Assembly: GCF_015207525.1 (NCBI RefSeq)
Contig: NZ_JADEWR010000025.1
Location: 81,193-117,008, forward strand
Length of the DNA: 35,816 bases
Source of the DNA: Nodosilinea sp. LEGE 06152
GTDB lineage: Bacteria; Cyanobacteriota; Cyanobacteriia; Phormidesmidales; Phormidesmidaceae
Direction: 5' to 3'
The notes under the pieces were generated by a model. It made no database searches, was not told the origin of the DNA, and worked only from the letters and a program-made list of their open reading frames with translations. Of this stretch, positions 1 to 7,710 are shown in pieces. The first letter of the stretch is position 1; every line of letters starts with the position of its first letter. The translations under genes and the position numbers were made by a program.

Positions 1-126
1 GAGCGCACCTTTGGTTGGTGGCGCTGGTCTCGTCGCCTGGTTCAAGACTATGAGCAGTTGCCTGAAAACGCTGAGGCCATGCTCCAGATCGCTATGATTC
101 GCATCATGCTGAGGCGCTTGGCCTAA
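1..126 (+). CDS. IS5-family transposase, C-terminal end (partial)
   Basis: The open frame runs from the first base to a TAA at 124-126. It encodes about 41 residues beginning ERTFGWWRWSRRLVQDYEQL. The pattern E-R-T-F-G-W followed by R-R-L-x-x-D-Y-E is the typical tail of IS5/IS4-type DDE transposases, where the E of ERTF is the last catalytic acidic residue. The rest of the gene lies outside the window, so I cannot tell whether the copy is intact. No inverted repeat is obvious in the 200 bases downstream. Confidence 0.8.
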   Translation, partial: ERTFGWWRWSRRLVQDYEQLPENAEAMLQIAMIRIMLRRLA

Positions 127-361
127 TTCGCTACACCCCTGCCCTTTTCAAACGCCCTCTTACACTCTGTAGCATAGTTTGAATCAAATCCCTTCTTCAA
201 GAACTTACAGAATATAGGATTCTCTTTCTTATCTTTAGATCGATTCTCTGCATGATATCTGCACAAATAACAGCTTCAAAGATTTCTTCTTCCAGAGAGT
301 TGATAAAGGCTATCTATCAAAGGCGCTACCCCTACAGACCTTGATTAAACAGCCAGTTGCT

Positions 362-510
362 TTACAGCTTTGCGATCGCATCCACCCTCTCATCCGACAC
401 ATTCAGATACCGTTGCAGCGCTGCCCATCGACGACGGCGCTCAGGTCCTGGATCGCCTTCAGCCTCACCCCTGCCTTATCCAATCGAGCGGTCCAGGTGC
501 CCTTAGCCAT
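362..510 (-). pseudogene. Tyrosine recombinase (phage integrase) C-terminal relic, frameshifted
   Basis: Read on the minus strand, one frame gives ARLDKAGVRLKAIQDLS and the next frame continues RRWAALQRYLNVSDERVDAI before a stop at 362. Together they match the end of a tyrosine recombinase: helix, then the GH(x)xxAALQRYL region carrying the nucleophilic tyrosine. The GH dipeptide is missing at the join, so bases have been lost and the frame is broken. The N-terminal and most catalytic parts are absent. This is a relic of an integrated element and differs from the second integrase relic near 2.8-3.1 kb. The family assignment rests on motif recognition only. Confidence 0.6.
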
Positions 511-720
511 CAGAGCTTTCCTAATGGGTAGGGGTGATGTGAACGTTGTCCATCACCCGCCGCAAATAACCCTTGAATCGCAACCAATCCATTCTCGGCA
601 GTCGGTATACATGGGCATTATTAGCTGACTTTCATTGCCGATCATCTATATTCTTAATCTCAAAATTTATTCTGTTGCTTGTTTGCGAACACTGCACAAT
701 ATAACTAATTTTCGTAAGCC

Positions 721-1746
721 TTAGTCCAGTTTAATAAATTTCGGCTTTGGAGAAATTATCTTCGGTGCCATTGCTTTGATATGAAGCCAATCTGGTGCAT
801 TAACACTCACGAGCTTATGTGAACTAGCAACCAAGTCTTGCTGTGCTGCTTCATTCAATGCATCTTCAATATCAACAGCTTTTGCATCTGGATATTTTTC
901 TAACTGTTCTTGAACTTTTTGAGCTTTTGCGCTTGGTTTAATGAAATACGGCGGTGGTTCTTGTTTGCCGAGAGTGCATACCGCCCTTGCAACTGCATGA
1001 TAGGCATCGTTAAATAGCCCCATAAAACCATTAGGATCAGCTAATGTTACAACCCACAGCCCATGTTTTTGGCTAAATGTGACTCCAGTTTTATTTTGTG
1101 GGCTAGTAGATTCTGGGACAATGCCTATGCGTAAACCTTGTCCACCCTCTAATTGAGCAAAATTCGATTTTATTGTTGCAGCAAAGTGTCTTTGATCATC
1201 GATAGTGGACAGAAATAGATCGGTTTTCCATATCTTCTTAATTCGTTCGTTAAGTAAATGCTCTGCTGCATACCCTTGTGCTGCAACTGCCACCCAAGGT
1301 CCGAATTTGAATGGTTTTCCTTTTCCTTGCGGTAGAAGATATGAATCTGTACCCGCTTCGTCCACAACAGCTTCAAGAAATCCCAAATACTTTGCACGCT
1401 CTTGACCAAATAATAAAGATGTTGGTTCGCTATCTTTTACATATTTTGATGCACGTCTCAGAGCTTTGCTCAGCGGATTTAATACACTCGGCTCTTTCCC
1501 GAGAATAGCCTCATGAACTGCCCACTCGAAGCCATCACCTCTCATTCCCTTATCACGCTCAAGTCTTGCTATTTTGGCTAACTGTCTCATCCTGACGTCA
1601 GCCAGTGGAGTGTTTATATCTGTCAAGTCTTCATCAGATATAGAATCGATCAATGCTCTAAGAATTGATCGAGAGACTGCGTAAAGAGCACGGCCGTACT
1701 CATCTATTGGAGCGTTTTGTTCAATAAAGGTAATGTTTGCTGCCAC
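721..1746 (-). CDS. Hypothetical protein, possible PD-(D/E)XK-type nuclease
   Basis: About 341 residues if translation starts at the GTG at 1746, which has AAGGA about eight bases upstream. A TTG at 1803 would give 360 residues but has no clear ribosome site. I recognise no named family. An acidic residue in GDGFEW, then TDLFLS, then ATIKSN about 15 residues later, resemble the spaced E-D-K of a PD-(D/E)XK nuclease core, and the following GLRIGIVPE could be the next strand. The residue before the lysine pair is T rather than D or E, so the active site would be non-canonical. There are no membrane segments. It stands alone between integrase relics, a common position for restriction or anti-phage genes. 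That function is inference. Confidence 0.65.
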   Translation of the reverse strand: MAANITFIEQNAPIDEYGRALYAVSRSILRALIDSISDEDLTDINTPLADVRMRQLAKIARLERDKGMRGDGFEWAVHEAILGKEPSVLNPLSKALRRASKYVKDSEPTSLLFGQERAKYLGFLEAVVDEAGTDSYLLPQGKGKPFKFGPWVAVAAQGYAAEHLLNERIKKIWKTDLFLSTIDDQRHFAATIKSNFAQLEGGQGLRIGIVPESTSPQNKTGVTFSQKHGLWVVTLADPNGFMGLFNDAYHAVARAVCTLGKQEPPPYFIKPSAKAQKVQEQLEKYPDAKAVDIEDALNEAAQQDLVASSHKLVSVNAPDWLHIKAMAPKIISPKPKFIKLD

Positions 1747-1869
1747 TTCCAATTCCTTTTTTTTGACTTTGGGTAAACCGATCGCCCCATAGGGCGAATG
1801 CAAAGACTCAACGAGGGGACAGCTAACAACTTATTGGATCAATCCAGTCTGTCTATGCACTCCCTTCCG

Positions 1870-1960
1870 GATAGATAGGTGATTATCTATCGTCTAATTC
1901 CCCTCTGAGGGTAGATAGGCTGCGAATGATCTGCATAATAGCCTTCCCAAAAGTAGATAG
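1870..1960. promoter_or_regulatory. TAGATAG repeats with an inverted repeat, candidate operator
   Basis: Upstream of the minus-strand gene ending at 721, the heptamer TAGATAG occurs at 1872, 1912 and 1954, about 40 and 42 bases apart. The first lies in a perfect 8-bp inverted repeat (GATAGATA at 1870-1877, TATCTATC at 1884-1891). Spacing near four helical turns would put the sites on one DNA face. A regulator-binding role is inferred. No promoter boxes are convincing. Confidence 0.35.
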
Positions 1961-2078
1961 AAGGCACGCTGCTGCTTATTTAGCTAACAGAGCTTCATAC
2001 TATCCTCGATCGCCACGTTGGCAAGGAGCGTCAGCACCAGTGTAGGAGCAAAGTCAGTAGCTGCGATCGCGACGTGGG

Positions 2079-2119
2079 TGATAGCATTCTAATTTTCCAG
2101 AAAAATTAGAATGCTATCA
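2079..2119. terminator. Strong 18-bp hairpin, probable terminator
   Basis: Perfect 18-bp arms at 2079-2096 and 2102-2119 enclose a 5-base loop. The hairpin lies just beyond the stop of the minus-strand gene ending at 2151. There is no long T-run, so terminator function is likely but not certain. Confidence 0.6.
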
Positions 2120-2150
2120 AGTTTTGCCAAAAAAAGCCCATTACGATAAA

Positions 2151-2579
2151 TTAGCCGCCGCCATAGACAGCGTTGCACTTAGGGCATTTGTATCGACCTA
2201 AAGTTCGCATTACCTGGGGCATTTCAACAACTCGGATGAGTTTAGATTGATCATCGTAACAAGAGGTGCAGAATGGCCCATCTTCATCCTCGCTATAATA
2301 AAGCCCCTTTTTTAGAAGGGGCTTACTAGGAGGGCTTTTCAGGCTTTCAATTTCTTTTTGCAAATCTGTAATAACATCTTTTAACTCATGATTTTCTCTC
2401 ATACGTTCTGCAAGCCTAATTTGTGTTTCGGCTAGCTCAACGCTTAGCTCTCCAATAAGACGCATAAACTCGCCGCGTTTTTGAGAATCCTTAACTTCAT
2501 CAGCATATTGATTCAGCATTTTCAGGCTGTCGATCGCGGCACGCCCTGCCGTCAAAGCCTGATACACTTCTGAAACCAT
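2151..2579 (-). CDS. Coiled-coil protein with C-terminal zinc ribbon
   Basis: Start taken at the ATG at 2579 (MVSEVYQALTAGRAAIDSLK), which has GGGGA about eight bases upstream. An in-frame start 10 codons earlier is less likely. The product is about 142 residues. The first two thirds are helical, with heptad-like E/L/R spacing (VELAETQIRLAERMRENHEL). The C-terminus has CTSC then CPKC, the four cysteines of a zinc ribbon. Similar small proteins occur in prophages and mobile islands, but I know no established role. A strong hairpin lies 30-70 bases past the stop. The gene is probably monocistronic. Confidence 0.7.
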   Translation of the reverse strand: MVSEVYQALTAGRAAIDSLKMLNQYADEVKDSQKRGEFMRLIGELSVELAETQIRLAERMRENHELKDVITDLQKEIESLKSPPSKPLLKKGLYYSEDEDGPFCTSCYDDQSKLIRVVEMPQVMRTLGRYKCPKCNAVYGGG

Positions 2580-2750
2580 ATTCAATTCCCCAAGAGACTT
2601 CAAGTACAAGGGTACTGCATTATTTTCGATTACAGTTTCGTTATTCCTGAGTCTTATTATCTCAACCGCTTCCTCACGCCCCTGACATTGCCCAACTGCT
2701 TCGACGTCATCCCAGACCCACCAAGTTGAACCCGAGCAGGCTAAGCACCC

Positions 2751-3116
2751 TTACTCCGCAAAGAACCCCAACAACGCATCCCCCGCCACCCACTGCTCCA
2801 GGTTCAGGTAGCTGGTCAGCGAGGCCAAACTAGCATGTCCCGTAATCGCCATAATCTGCCGCAGTGGCACCCCCTCATCATAGAGATGGGTAGCCAGCGA
2901 TCACCTAAAGGTATGGGTACTCACCCCCTCAAGCCCCAGCAGGTCACAGGCCCGACGCAACGCCTTGTCTACCGCTCGGGTGCTGATGTTGCCGGGGGGC
3001 CACTCTCCGACCCGCGCAAAGTAATAGTCGCCATTGGCCTGGCGCTGAATGCGATACTGCTCCACCGTGGCTCGGGTCCATTGGGCAGCAGCGAACAGAT
3101 ACCCTAAAATCAGCAA
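2751..3116 (-). pseudogene. Tyrosine recombinase (integrase) C-terminal half with in-frame stop
   Basis: The minus strand reads YLFAAAQWTRATVEQYRIQR, continues to VSTHTFR, hits TGA, and continues in the same frame SLATHLYDEGVPLRQIMAIT then GHASLASLTSYLNL to a final stop at 2751. This is the catalytic half of a tyrosine recombinase: HxxR (H-T-F-R), GH, and the nucleophile in TSYLNL. The codon after the HxxR arginine, normally arginine in HTFRRS, is TGA, consistent with one CGA-to-TGA change. The N-terminal half is missing; the reading frame abuts an inverted repeat at 3103-3159. It is not functional as it stands unless the stop is read through. Confidence 0.75.
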
Positions 3117-3159
3117 CGCCTATAGCGGTGATCGCCCAGGCGCAGTTGCTGATTTTAGG
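3103..3159. repeat. 15-bp inverted repeat at the edge of the integrase relic
   Basis: CCTAAAATCAGCAAC at 3103-3117 is exactly the reverse complement of GTTGCTGATTTTAGG at 3145-3159. The outer bases resemble the ends of the IS1-family element at 11470-12223 (GGCGTTGCTGA). The likely explanation is two IS-type ends facing away from each other across a 27-base core. This abuts the truncation point of the integrase relic. Confidence 0.7.
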
Positions 3160-3232
3160 TATGCACCAATCTCTGAAGGTATTGGAATTTCGTTCAAATT
3201 TTTGCGAAATCATACTGCTATTCAGCAACGCC
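3139..3232. mobile_element. Possible 94-bp MITE with IS1-like ends
   Basis: The segment begins GGCG(CA)GTTGCTGATTTT and ends ATTCAGCAACGCC. Its two ends are imperfect inverted copies of each other, and both match the GGCGTTGCTGAAT ends of the IS1 copy at 11470-12223. There is no coding potential inside. It could be a miniature, non-autonomous derivative of that IS. No clear target duplication was found. Confidence 0.4.
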
Positions 3233-3280
3233 AGCTGGCCAGCTATCAAGCATCACTAAAGCCCTGTTATAGTCTTGCTC

Positions 3281-4351
3281 ATGCCGAAACAGTCATCCCT
3301 CTTCTCTGACGACAACTACGCTGATTTCCTCAATGGGCTCAAGTCACGCATCCGCACGGCCCAAGTCAAGGCAGCCCTCGCCGTCAATCAGGAGCTCATT
3401 CATCTCTACTGGCAGATCGGTAACGAAATCTTGACCCGCCAACAAGATCAAGGCTGGGGTGGCAAGGTCATTGAGCGCTTGGCTAAAGATTTGAAGCGGG
3501 AGTTTCCCGATATCAGCGGCTTTTCCCAGACAAACCTCAAATATATGAGGGCGTTCGCCGAGGCGTATAGCGAAGAAGAAATAGGTCAACGCAGCGTTGG
3601 CCAATTGCCCTGGCGTCACAACATCGCCCTCATCACTAAGATAAAAGAGCAACAAGCGCGATTGTGGTACGCCCACAAAGCCGTAGAAAACGGGTGGAGC
3701 CGCGACATTCTCGTGATGCAGATTGAAAGCGATTTATTCGCCCGATTAGGTGGCGCTGTCACTAACTTCGAGCGAGTCCTCCCTGCTCCTCAGTCTGACC
3801 TCGCCCAGCAACTCGTCAAAGACCCTTACAACTTCGACTTCCTCACCCTGGCAGAAGAGGCTCAAGAGCGTGATTTGGAGCGGGGCCTCGTGGACCATAT
3901 CCGCGACTTTCTCCTCGAACTCGGCATGGGCTTCTCATTTCTGGGCAGTCAGTATCCCCTCGTCGTCAGTGGCAAGGAGTACCGACTCGACATCCTCTTC
4001 TACCACGTCAAGCTCCACTGCTATGTGGTGGTAGATCTCAAGATGCGCGAGTTTGAACCGCAGCACTCAGGCCAAATGAGCTTCTACGTTGCTGCGGTCG
4101 ATAACCTCATGCGCAACGAACTCGATGCCCCCACTATCGGCATCATTCTCTGCCGAAGCAAAGATAAAACCATAGTGGAGTATGCGCTCCAAGGAACCCA
4201 GCAGCCAATTGGCGTTTCAACCTTTCAAACCCAGGGGGAACTTCCCCCAGATATTCAGAGCAGCCTGCCTACGGTAGAACAGTTTGAGCTGGAACTGAAT
4301 ATTGCTATTGAAGAGATAGAGGACGAGGAAAAGCAGTCTCCCGAAGATTAG
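3281..4351 (+). CDS. DUF1016 / YhcG-family PD-(D/E)XK nuclease
   Basis: The 356-residue product starts MPKQSSLFSDDNY at the ATG at 3281; a TTG two codons earlier is possible. The N-terminal DUF1016 region has VNQELIHLYWQIGNEI and GFSQTNLKYMRAFAEAY (about residues 36-96). The linker carries ARLGGAVTNFERVLP. The C-terminal YhcG nuclease region (about 175-330) shows YRLDILFYH and then VVVDLK, giving D237 and D252-x-K254 of a PD-(D/E)XK site. The length is normal for the family. DUF1016 proteins are often found in mobile islands near restriction systems; their function is not settled. No methylase or specificity subunit is nearby, so this looks like an orphan. Confidence 0.92.
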   Translation: MPKQSSLFSDDNYADFLNGLKSRIRTAQVKAALAVNQELIHLYWQIGNEILTRQQDQGWGGKVIERLAKDLKREFPDISGFSQTNLKYMRAFAEAYSEEEIGQRSVGQLPWRHNIALITKIKEQQARLWYAHKAVENGWSRDILVMQIESDLFARLGGAVTNFERVLPAPQSDLAQQLVKDPYNFDFLTLAEEAQERDLERGLVDHIRDFLLELGMGFSFLGSQYPLVVSGKEYRLDILFYHVKLHCYVVVDLKMREFEPQHSGQMSFYVAAVDNLMRNELDAPTIGIILCRSKDKTIVEYALQGTQQPIGVSTFQTQGELPPDIQSSLPTVEQFELELNIAIEEIEDEEKQSPED

Positions 4352-4403
4352 CTCTGTTCTCTAATTGACCAACAGGCTGTTGGCCAAATTGCTCTTCATC
4401 AAG

Positions 4404-4531
4404 ATTGAGCACGGCTGGAGCCTCACTGTACTTGTCTCCAGATCCAAAGCGGTCTCTACGCCTGGCAGGGAGAGGCCGTTAACAAGTTTGATCACACCCT
4501 GCCCAAGCCTCAATCTGACCTGGCCCAACAG
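4404..4531 (+). pseudogene. Decayed fragment of a second DUF1016/YhcG gene
   Basis: IEHGWSLTVLV (4404-4436) followed, in another frame, by LQIQSGLYAWQGEAVNKFDH and TLPKPQSDLAQQ (4436-4531) matches the linker of the intact upstream protein (NGWSRDILVMQIESDLFARL, then TNFERVLPAPQSDLAQQ). The match breaks into two frames, and neither end of the gene is present. The sequence differs enough from its neighbour to be an older or different paralogue rather than a fresh tandem duplication. Confidence 0.65.
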
Positions 4532-4599
4532 CCGCGCATGCCTCGATCGCACGGACGTTGCTGTCGGTAACAGCACGTTTCGCCGTGTCACAGTAATGC

Positions 4600-4788
4600 T
4601 CACTTGTCGCCATCTACTGTTGCCGGGGGAATCTTGCCCTGTCCATCAGCTTCCCTGACGGCAGCCTCCACCAAGAACGCAGCCAACGTACTGGGCTTAT
4701 TGCGTTCCGATTCTGCCCATCGATCAAGGGCATCAGCTATGCCATCGGGCAGCGTGATGAAGTAGCGCTTAGACACAGAAACGACCAT
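4600..4788 (-). CDS. Ribbon-helix-helix (CopG-like) protein
   Basis: A 62-residue protein, start ATG at 4788, with AAGG about ten bases upstream. The N-terminus VSKRYFITLPDGIADALDRW is a beta strand followed by a helix, and STLAAFLVEAAVREA is a second helix: the fold of CopG/Arc-type DNA-binding proteins. Such proteins act as plasmid copy-number regulators, antitoxins or partition accessory factors. No toxin partner overlaps it. It is divergent from the 4989-9794 operon with about 200 bases between, so it could regulate that operon. That link is inference. Confidence 0.7.
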   Translation of the reverse strand: MVVSVSKRYFITLPDGIADALDRWAESERNKPSTLAAFLVEAAVREADGQGKIPPATVDGDK

Positions 4789-4895
4789 AAATTTCGCCTT
4801 GATCCTACTACTGGCTAGCTACTCCGTAACTTATTACCCCCAAAGATAGCTTATTTATAGCTGATTAGATAGCTTTATGCTATCACTGTAACCAT

Positions 4896-4930
4896 TGGTG
4901 GAACGCAACTGGAACAACCAGGTTCCACCA
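4896..4930. promoter_or_regulatory. 9-bp inverted repeat upstream of transfer-like operon
   Basis: TGGTGGAAC at 4896-4904 is the reverse complement of GTTCCACCA at 4922-4930. It lies about 60-90 bases upstream of the first gene of the plus-strand operon, in a region rich in GTAACC and GGAAC words. It is a candidate operator for the operon regulator or the divergent RHH protein. Not proven. Confidence 0.35.
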
Positions 4931-4988
4931 AACTGCCTAAAGCATTGGTTTACCGAAGTTTCGAGCTGTAACCAAGAGGTGTAACGAC

Positions 4989-5507
4989 GTGGAACGTCAA
5001 CCACTATCGATTCGCAAGTTTGCCGAGGTCTGTGGGGTCTCCCACACCGAAATAGGCCGCAAGATGACGGCCCTGGGGATCTCAGGAACTCCTCAGGGCA
5101 AGGGTTTACCCACACTGCTGAGTCCGACTGAGCAAGATAGCATCGCTCAAACTCTGTTTATCCCTGATAAACCGCCCACCGCGCCTGCGCAGCACGTCGA
5201 GGTTCTGGGCAATGGTTTATCGGTTTACACGCCCCCTCCGTTGGCAACTCGGGGCGTTAATAGCGAGCTAAGTCGCCACCTACAACAGCAGCAGCTCACC
5301 CAGGCGCTGGGAGCGTTTAAGGGCAATCAGGCCAGCTTTAGGAACGCCCTGCTGGGCATGGCGGCTGAGTCGGGTCGCCAGCTGGGCCACGAGATGGCCG
5401 TTACCGAGATGAACACTGCCCTGTCCACCCACGCGCAACTGCAACAAACCGTGGGAAAGGAACTGGGCGTCGTTGTAGACACGCCCGATACCACCGCTGC
5501 TGGTTAG
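4989..5507 (+). CDS. HTH-like protein, first gene of transfer-like operon
   Basis: A 172-residue soluble protein. The N-terminus (about residues 5-45, LSIRKFAEVCGVSHTEIGRK then MTALGIS) reads like a helix-turn-helix, with FAEVCGV as the first helix and SHTEIGRK as the recognition helix. The central part is proline-rich and the C-terminal half is glutamine/alanine-rich and helical (SRHLQQQQLTQALGAFKGNQ). There are no membrane segments. It is followed 64 bases later by the next gene of the same strand. It may be the operon regulator or a DNA-processing accessory protein. I do not recognise a named family. Confidence 0.65.
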   Translation: MERQPLSIRKFAEVCGVSHTEIGRKMTALGISGTPQGKGLPTLLSPTEQDSIAQTLFIPDKPPTAPAQHVEVLGNGLSVYTPPPLATRGVNSELSRHLQQQQLTQALGAFKGNQASFRNALLGMAAESGRQLGHEMAVTEMNTALSTHAQLQQTVGKELGVVVDTPDTTAAG

Positions 5508-5571
5508 GGGTTTTAGCCCTGATAACCGCCGTTTTCATCCTGTTAACGCCGTAACTCTGGTTGTAACCATC

Positions 5572-6234
5572 ATGGAAGCCAAATTCACTCCCCCTGCCGT
5601 CCCCCTCGCGTACCGTCGCGAGGTCGTTGGCGGTGCATCGCCGATTCAAAACATCTACCTGGCCCCCGTTCCCTGGTGGCAAAACCGCCGTTACTGGGCA
5701 GCTGGTGGCATCGCGGTGGCGGCCCTCTCCGGCATTGCCTTCGCCTTTGCTCAGTCGGGCCGCACGGGCGACGAGGGCACCTATCAGAGCGAACTGCCCG
5801 CCCCTAACTACCAGAACGTGCTAGCCGCCGCCCAAGACCGGCTCTCGGGCAACTACGAAGACAGCCGCCTGGTGCTGGCCGACGTCGGTCGGTCGGTGCT
5901 TAACAATGAGGCCTATCGCTACCGTCAGCAGGCGGAACAAGACGTTCTGAAGCCCACTGACCCCTGCTACCAGCAGCAGATCATCTGCCCCCTCAACCGC
6001 TATCAGCGCGATGCCCAGGTGATGTTAGATGCCGCCAAGGGCGATCGCGATTGGCGACAGGCCCAGGCGGCGCTCTTCCGGGTCGAGGCCGTGGAGGTGG
6101 CGCGCTCGCTGGCGGCGCTGCCCCAAGACCCGCCGACCAACCTGGCGGTGGTGGCGATTGAGAACCTGGTGCAGTACCACGACCGGCAACACTCCCTCAG
6201 TGAAGAGGTGCAGGCCCATGAAGTCCGCGATTAA
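5572..6234 (+). CDS. Single-pass membrane protein of transfer-like operon
   Basis: A 220-residue protein. About 45 N-terminal residues precede one hydrophobic segment (YWAAGGIAVAALSGIAFAFA, about residues 43-62), and the rest is a soluble helical domain with two cysteines (PCYQQQIICPL) that could form a disulfide outside the cytoplasm. The helical part (NYQNVLAAAQDRLSGNYEDS) has repeat-like character. The gene overlaps the next by 17 bases, which argues for translational coupling. The family is unknown; the topology suits a structural or assembly component of an envelope-spanning machine. Confidence 0.65.
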   Translation: MEAKFTPPAVPLAYRREVVGGASPIQNIYLAPVPWWQNRRYWAAGGIAVAALSGIAFAFAQSGRTGDEGTYQSELPAPNYQNVLAAAQDRLSGNYEDSRLVLADVGRSVLNNEAYRYRQQAEQDVLKPTDPCYQQQIICPLNRYQRDAQVMLDAAKGDRDWRQAQAALFRVEAVEVARSLAALPQDPPTNLAVVAIENLVQYHDRQHSLSEEVQAHEVRD

Positions 6235-6451
6235 TTACGCCCGTTTTGTCTGGTTCCTGCTGTGGCGCTCAACCCCTGGGCATCTCCTTCAAACTGCCGT
6301 TGTCGCCCCTCTAACCGGCATCGTCCTGATTGTGGTCTTAACGCGCCTGGCGGATGTCCTGGTCGCGCTGCTGTTGGGCTGGGGATTGTTTCTGCTGGGG
6401 CTATCAGCCGTTCGAGCCGTGGCGCTGCGATTCGGGAGGGGCGTTCGATGA
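6218..6451 (+). CDS. Small two-helix membrane protein of transfer-like operon
   Basis: A 77-residue protein starting MKSAINYARFVWFLLWRSTP at the ATG at 6218, inside the end of the preceding gene. Two hydrophobic segments follow (AVVAPLTGIVLIVVL and VLVALLLGWGLFLLGLSAV). Its stop overlaps the start of the ATPase gene by four bases (ATGA). Small two-helix proteins next to a coupling-type ATPase recall VirB3-like components, but I see no sequence match and claim none. Confidence 0.65.
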   Translation: MKSAINYARFVWFLLWRSTPGHLLQTAVVAPLTGIVLIVVLTRLADVLVALLLGWGLFLLGLSAVRAVALRFGRGVR

Positions 6452-7710
6452 ACCAGAACTACTTGCTCTACGGCTCGGTTGGAGCGGCAGCCCTGGGGTT
6501 GTTTTGTGGGCTGCAGCGGCCTGCTAGCAATCTCACTCCGGCTGACCTGGAGGCTTTTGCCAATGGGGCTCAGATCCGCTACGAGAAAACCTATCCCTAT
6601 CTGCCTGCGGCGCTGGTGTTTGGGCTGGTATCCGTCGGCTGTGGGGTGGCTTGGGCGTTGGGGGGAGAGCAGCCTAAGGTGGCGATCGCAGGCCCCCCGG
6701 TTCAACCGGAACCGCAAAGCTGGAACGGTCAAGTTCCTTTCGCTGGAGCCACGGAGTCTTTTCGGGTGGGCAACCCTGCCGCTATTCTCGCTGCTCGCAT
6801 GCGGCCCACGCTGATTTCGGCTAACCCCAGAATCGGCAAGGGGCTAACGGTGGCCCACGCTTACCGGCAGGCCCAGGTGAAACAGGGCGCGGTGGTGTGG
6901 GTGATTCAGCCTAAGTACCACCCCAAGGAGCACGGCTACTGGGAGCAGGCCGACAACGTGCTCGGCTTCATGGCTGACTCGTTGGAATCTAAGGAAGACA
7001 TCGACGACATCTGTGAGCAGATGCAGAAGTTTATCTTTGCCTGGCGGCAACTGCCCCAGCGCCCCAAGGTGCTGATCATCGACGAGCTGGCGATGATGAA
7101 GACGGCTTTCAAGTCCTGGTACGACGGGTTCCTCAAGTCGCAGCTCACGATGGAGCTGTCGTCGGGGGAGACAGACGACCGAGCGCTGTGGGCCATTACT
7201 CAGTCGTCGCTGGTGGGCGATATCGGGGTCAGCGGCGGCATGAGAGCCACGTTTGACCTGCTCACCATCCAGACCCCCAGCAGTCAGAGCCATCTGGAGA
7301 GCCTGCGGAAGTCGGACACCAGCATTCCGCCGATTGAGGATGAGGTGATTTTTGAGCGCTCGTTCTCGCCGAAGCAGGCGGTTTTCTATCACTCCGAAAT
7401 CAAAGAATGGCTGCCGATGGTGGCCTATGAAGTGCCCGAACTAAGTTCGGCCTCGATAACCAGCGGCATAACTCGCGGTAACCACAGCGCAGCAACCGAT
7501 ACAGCCGAATCGGTTATAACCCGAACCGAGTTTCAAAAGGCCTCCCAGGGGCCAGATCTGCCCCTGATCATCGCCGTAACCAACGCCCTGGCCCAGGGGC
7601 TGTCCCGCTCGAAGGTAATCAAGGAGGTGCTGGGCTACCAGGGGCACAAGTACCAGGAGGGCTGTGATTTATTCGACCGCATCAAATCCATCATTGAGGA
7701 AAATTCCTAA
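6448..7710 (+). CDS. P-loop ATPase with VirD4/TraG-like GKG Walker A
   Basis: A 420-residue protein starting MNQNYLLYGS at 6448, overlapping the previous stop. Two membrane segments lie in the first 72 residues (YLLYGSVGAAALGLFCGL and YLPAALVFGLVSVGCGVAWA). The ATPase core has Walker A ANPRIGKGLT (residues 125-134), where GK is followed by G as in VirD4/TraG coupling proteins rather than S/T. Walker B is VLIIDELAM (208-216), followed by a WAITQSS segment that could be a sensor motif. The C-terminal LSRSKVIKEVLGYQGHKYQE looks like a winged-helix tail. N-terminal anchors plus this core suggest a DNA or protein pump at the inner membrane. It is much shorter than typical coupling proteins. Function is inferred from motifs. 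Confidence 0.75.
   Translation: MNQNYLLYGSVGAAALGLFCGLQRPASNLTPADLEAFANGAQIRYEKTYPYLPAALVFGLVSVGCGVAWALGGEQPKVAIAGPPVQPEPQSWNGQVPFAGATESFRVGNPAAILAARMRPTLISANPRIGKGLTVAHAYRQAQVKQGAVVWVIQPKYHPKEHGYWEQADNVLGFMADSLESKEDIDDICEQMQKFIFAWRQLPQRPKVLIIDELAMMKTAFKSWYDGFLKSQLTMELSSGETDDRALWAITQSSLVGDIGVSGGMRATFDLLTIQTPSSQSHLESLRKSDTSIPPIEDEVIFERSFSPKQAVFYHSEIKEWLPMVAYEVPELSSASITSGITRGNHSAATDTAESVITRTEFQKASQGPDLPLIIAVTNALAQGLSRSKVIKEVLGYQGHKYQEGCDLFDRIKSIIEENS

Noticed and set aside
341..628. Open plus-strand frame of 95 codons
   Set aside because: It is the opposite strand of the integrase relic and reads as non-protein, rich in P, R, H and L without structure.
4361..4658. Overlapping open frames on both strands around 4.4-4.6 kb
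   Set aside because: The plus-strand DUF1016 relic explains the protein-like words; the open frames themselves have no family signal or ribosome site.
5401..7392. Long minus-strand open frames opposite the transfer-like operon
   Set aside because: They are mirror frames of GC-rich coding sequence. The plus-strand genes have motifs, overlaps and starts that fit; the minus frames do not.
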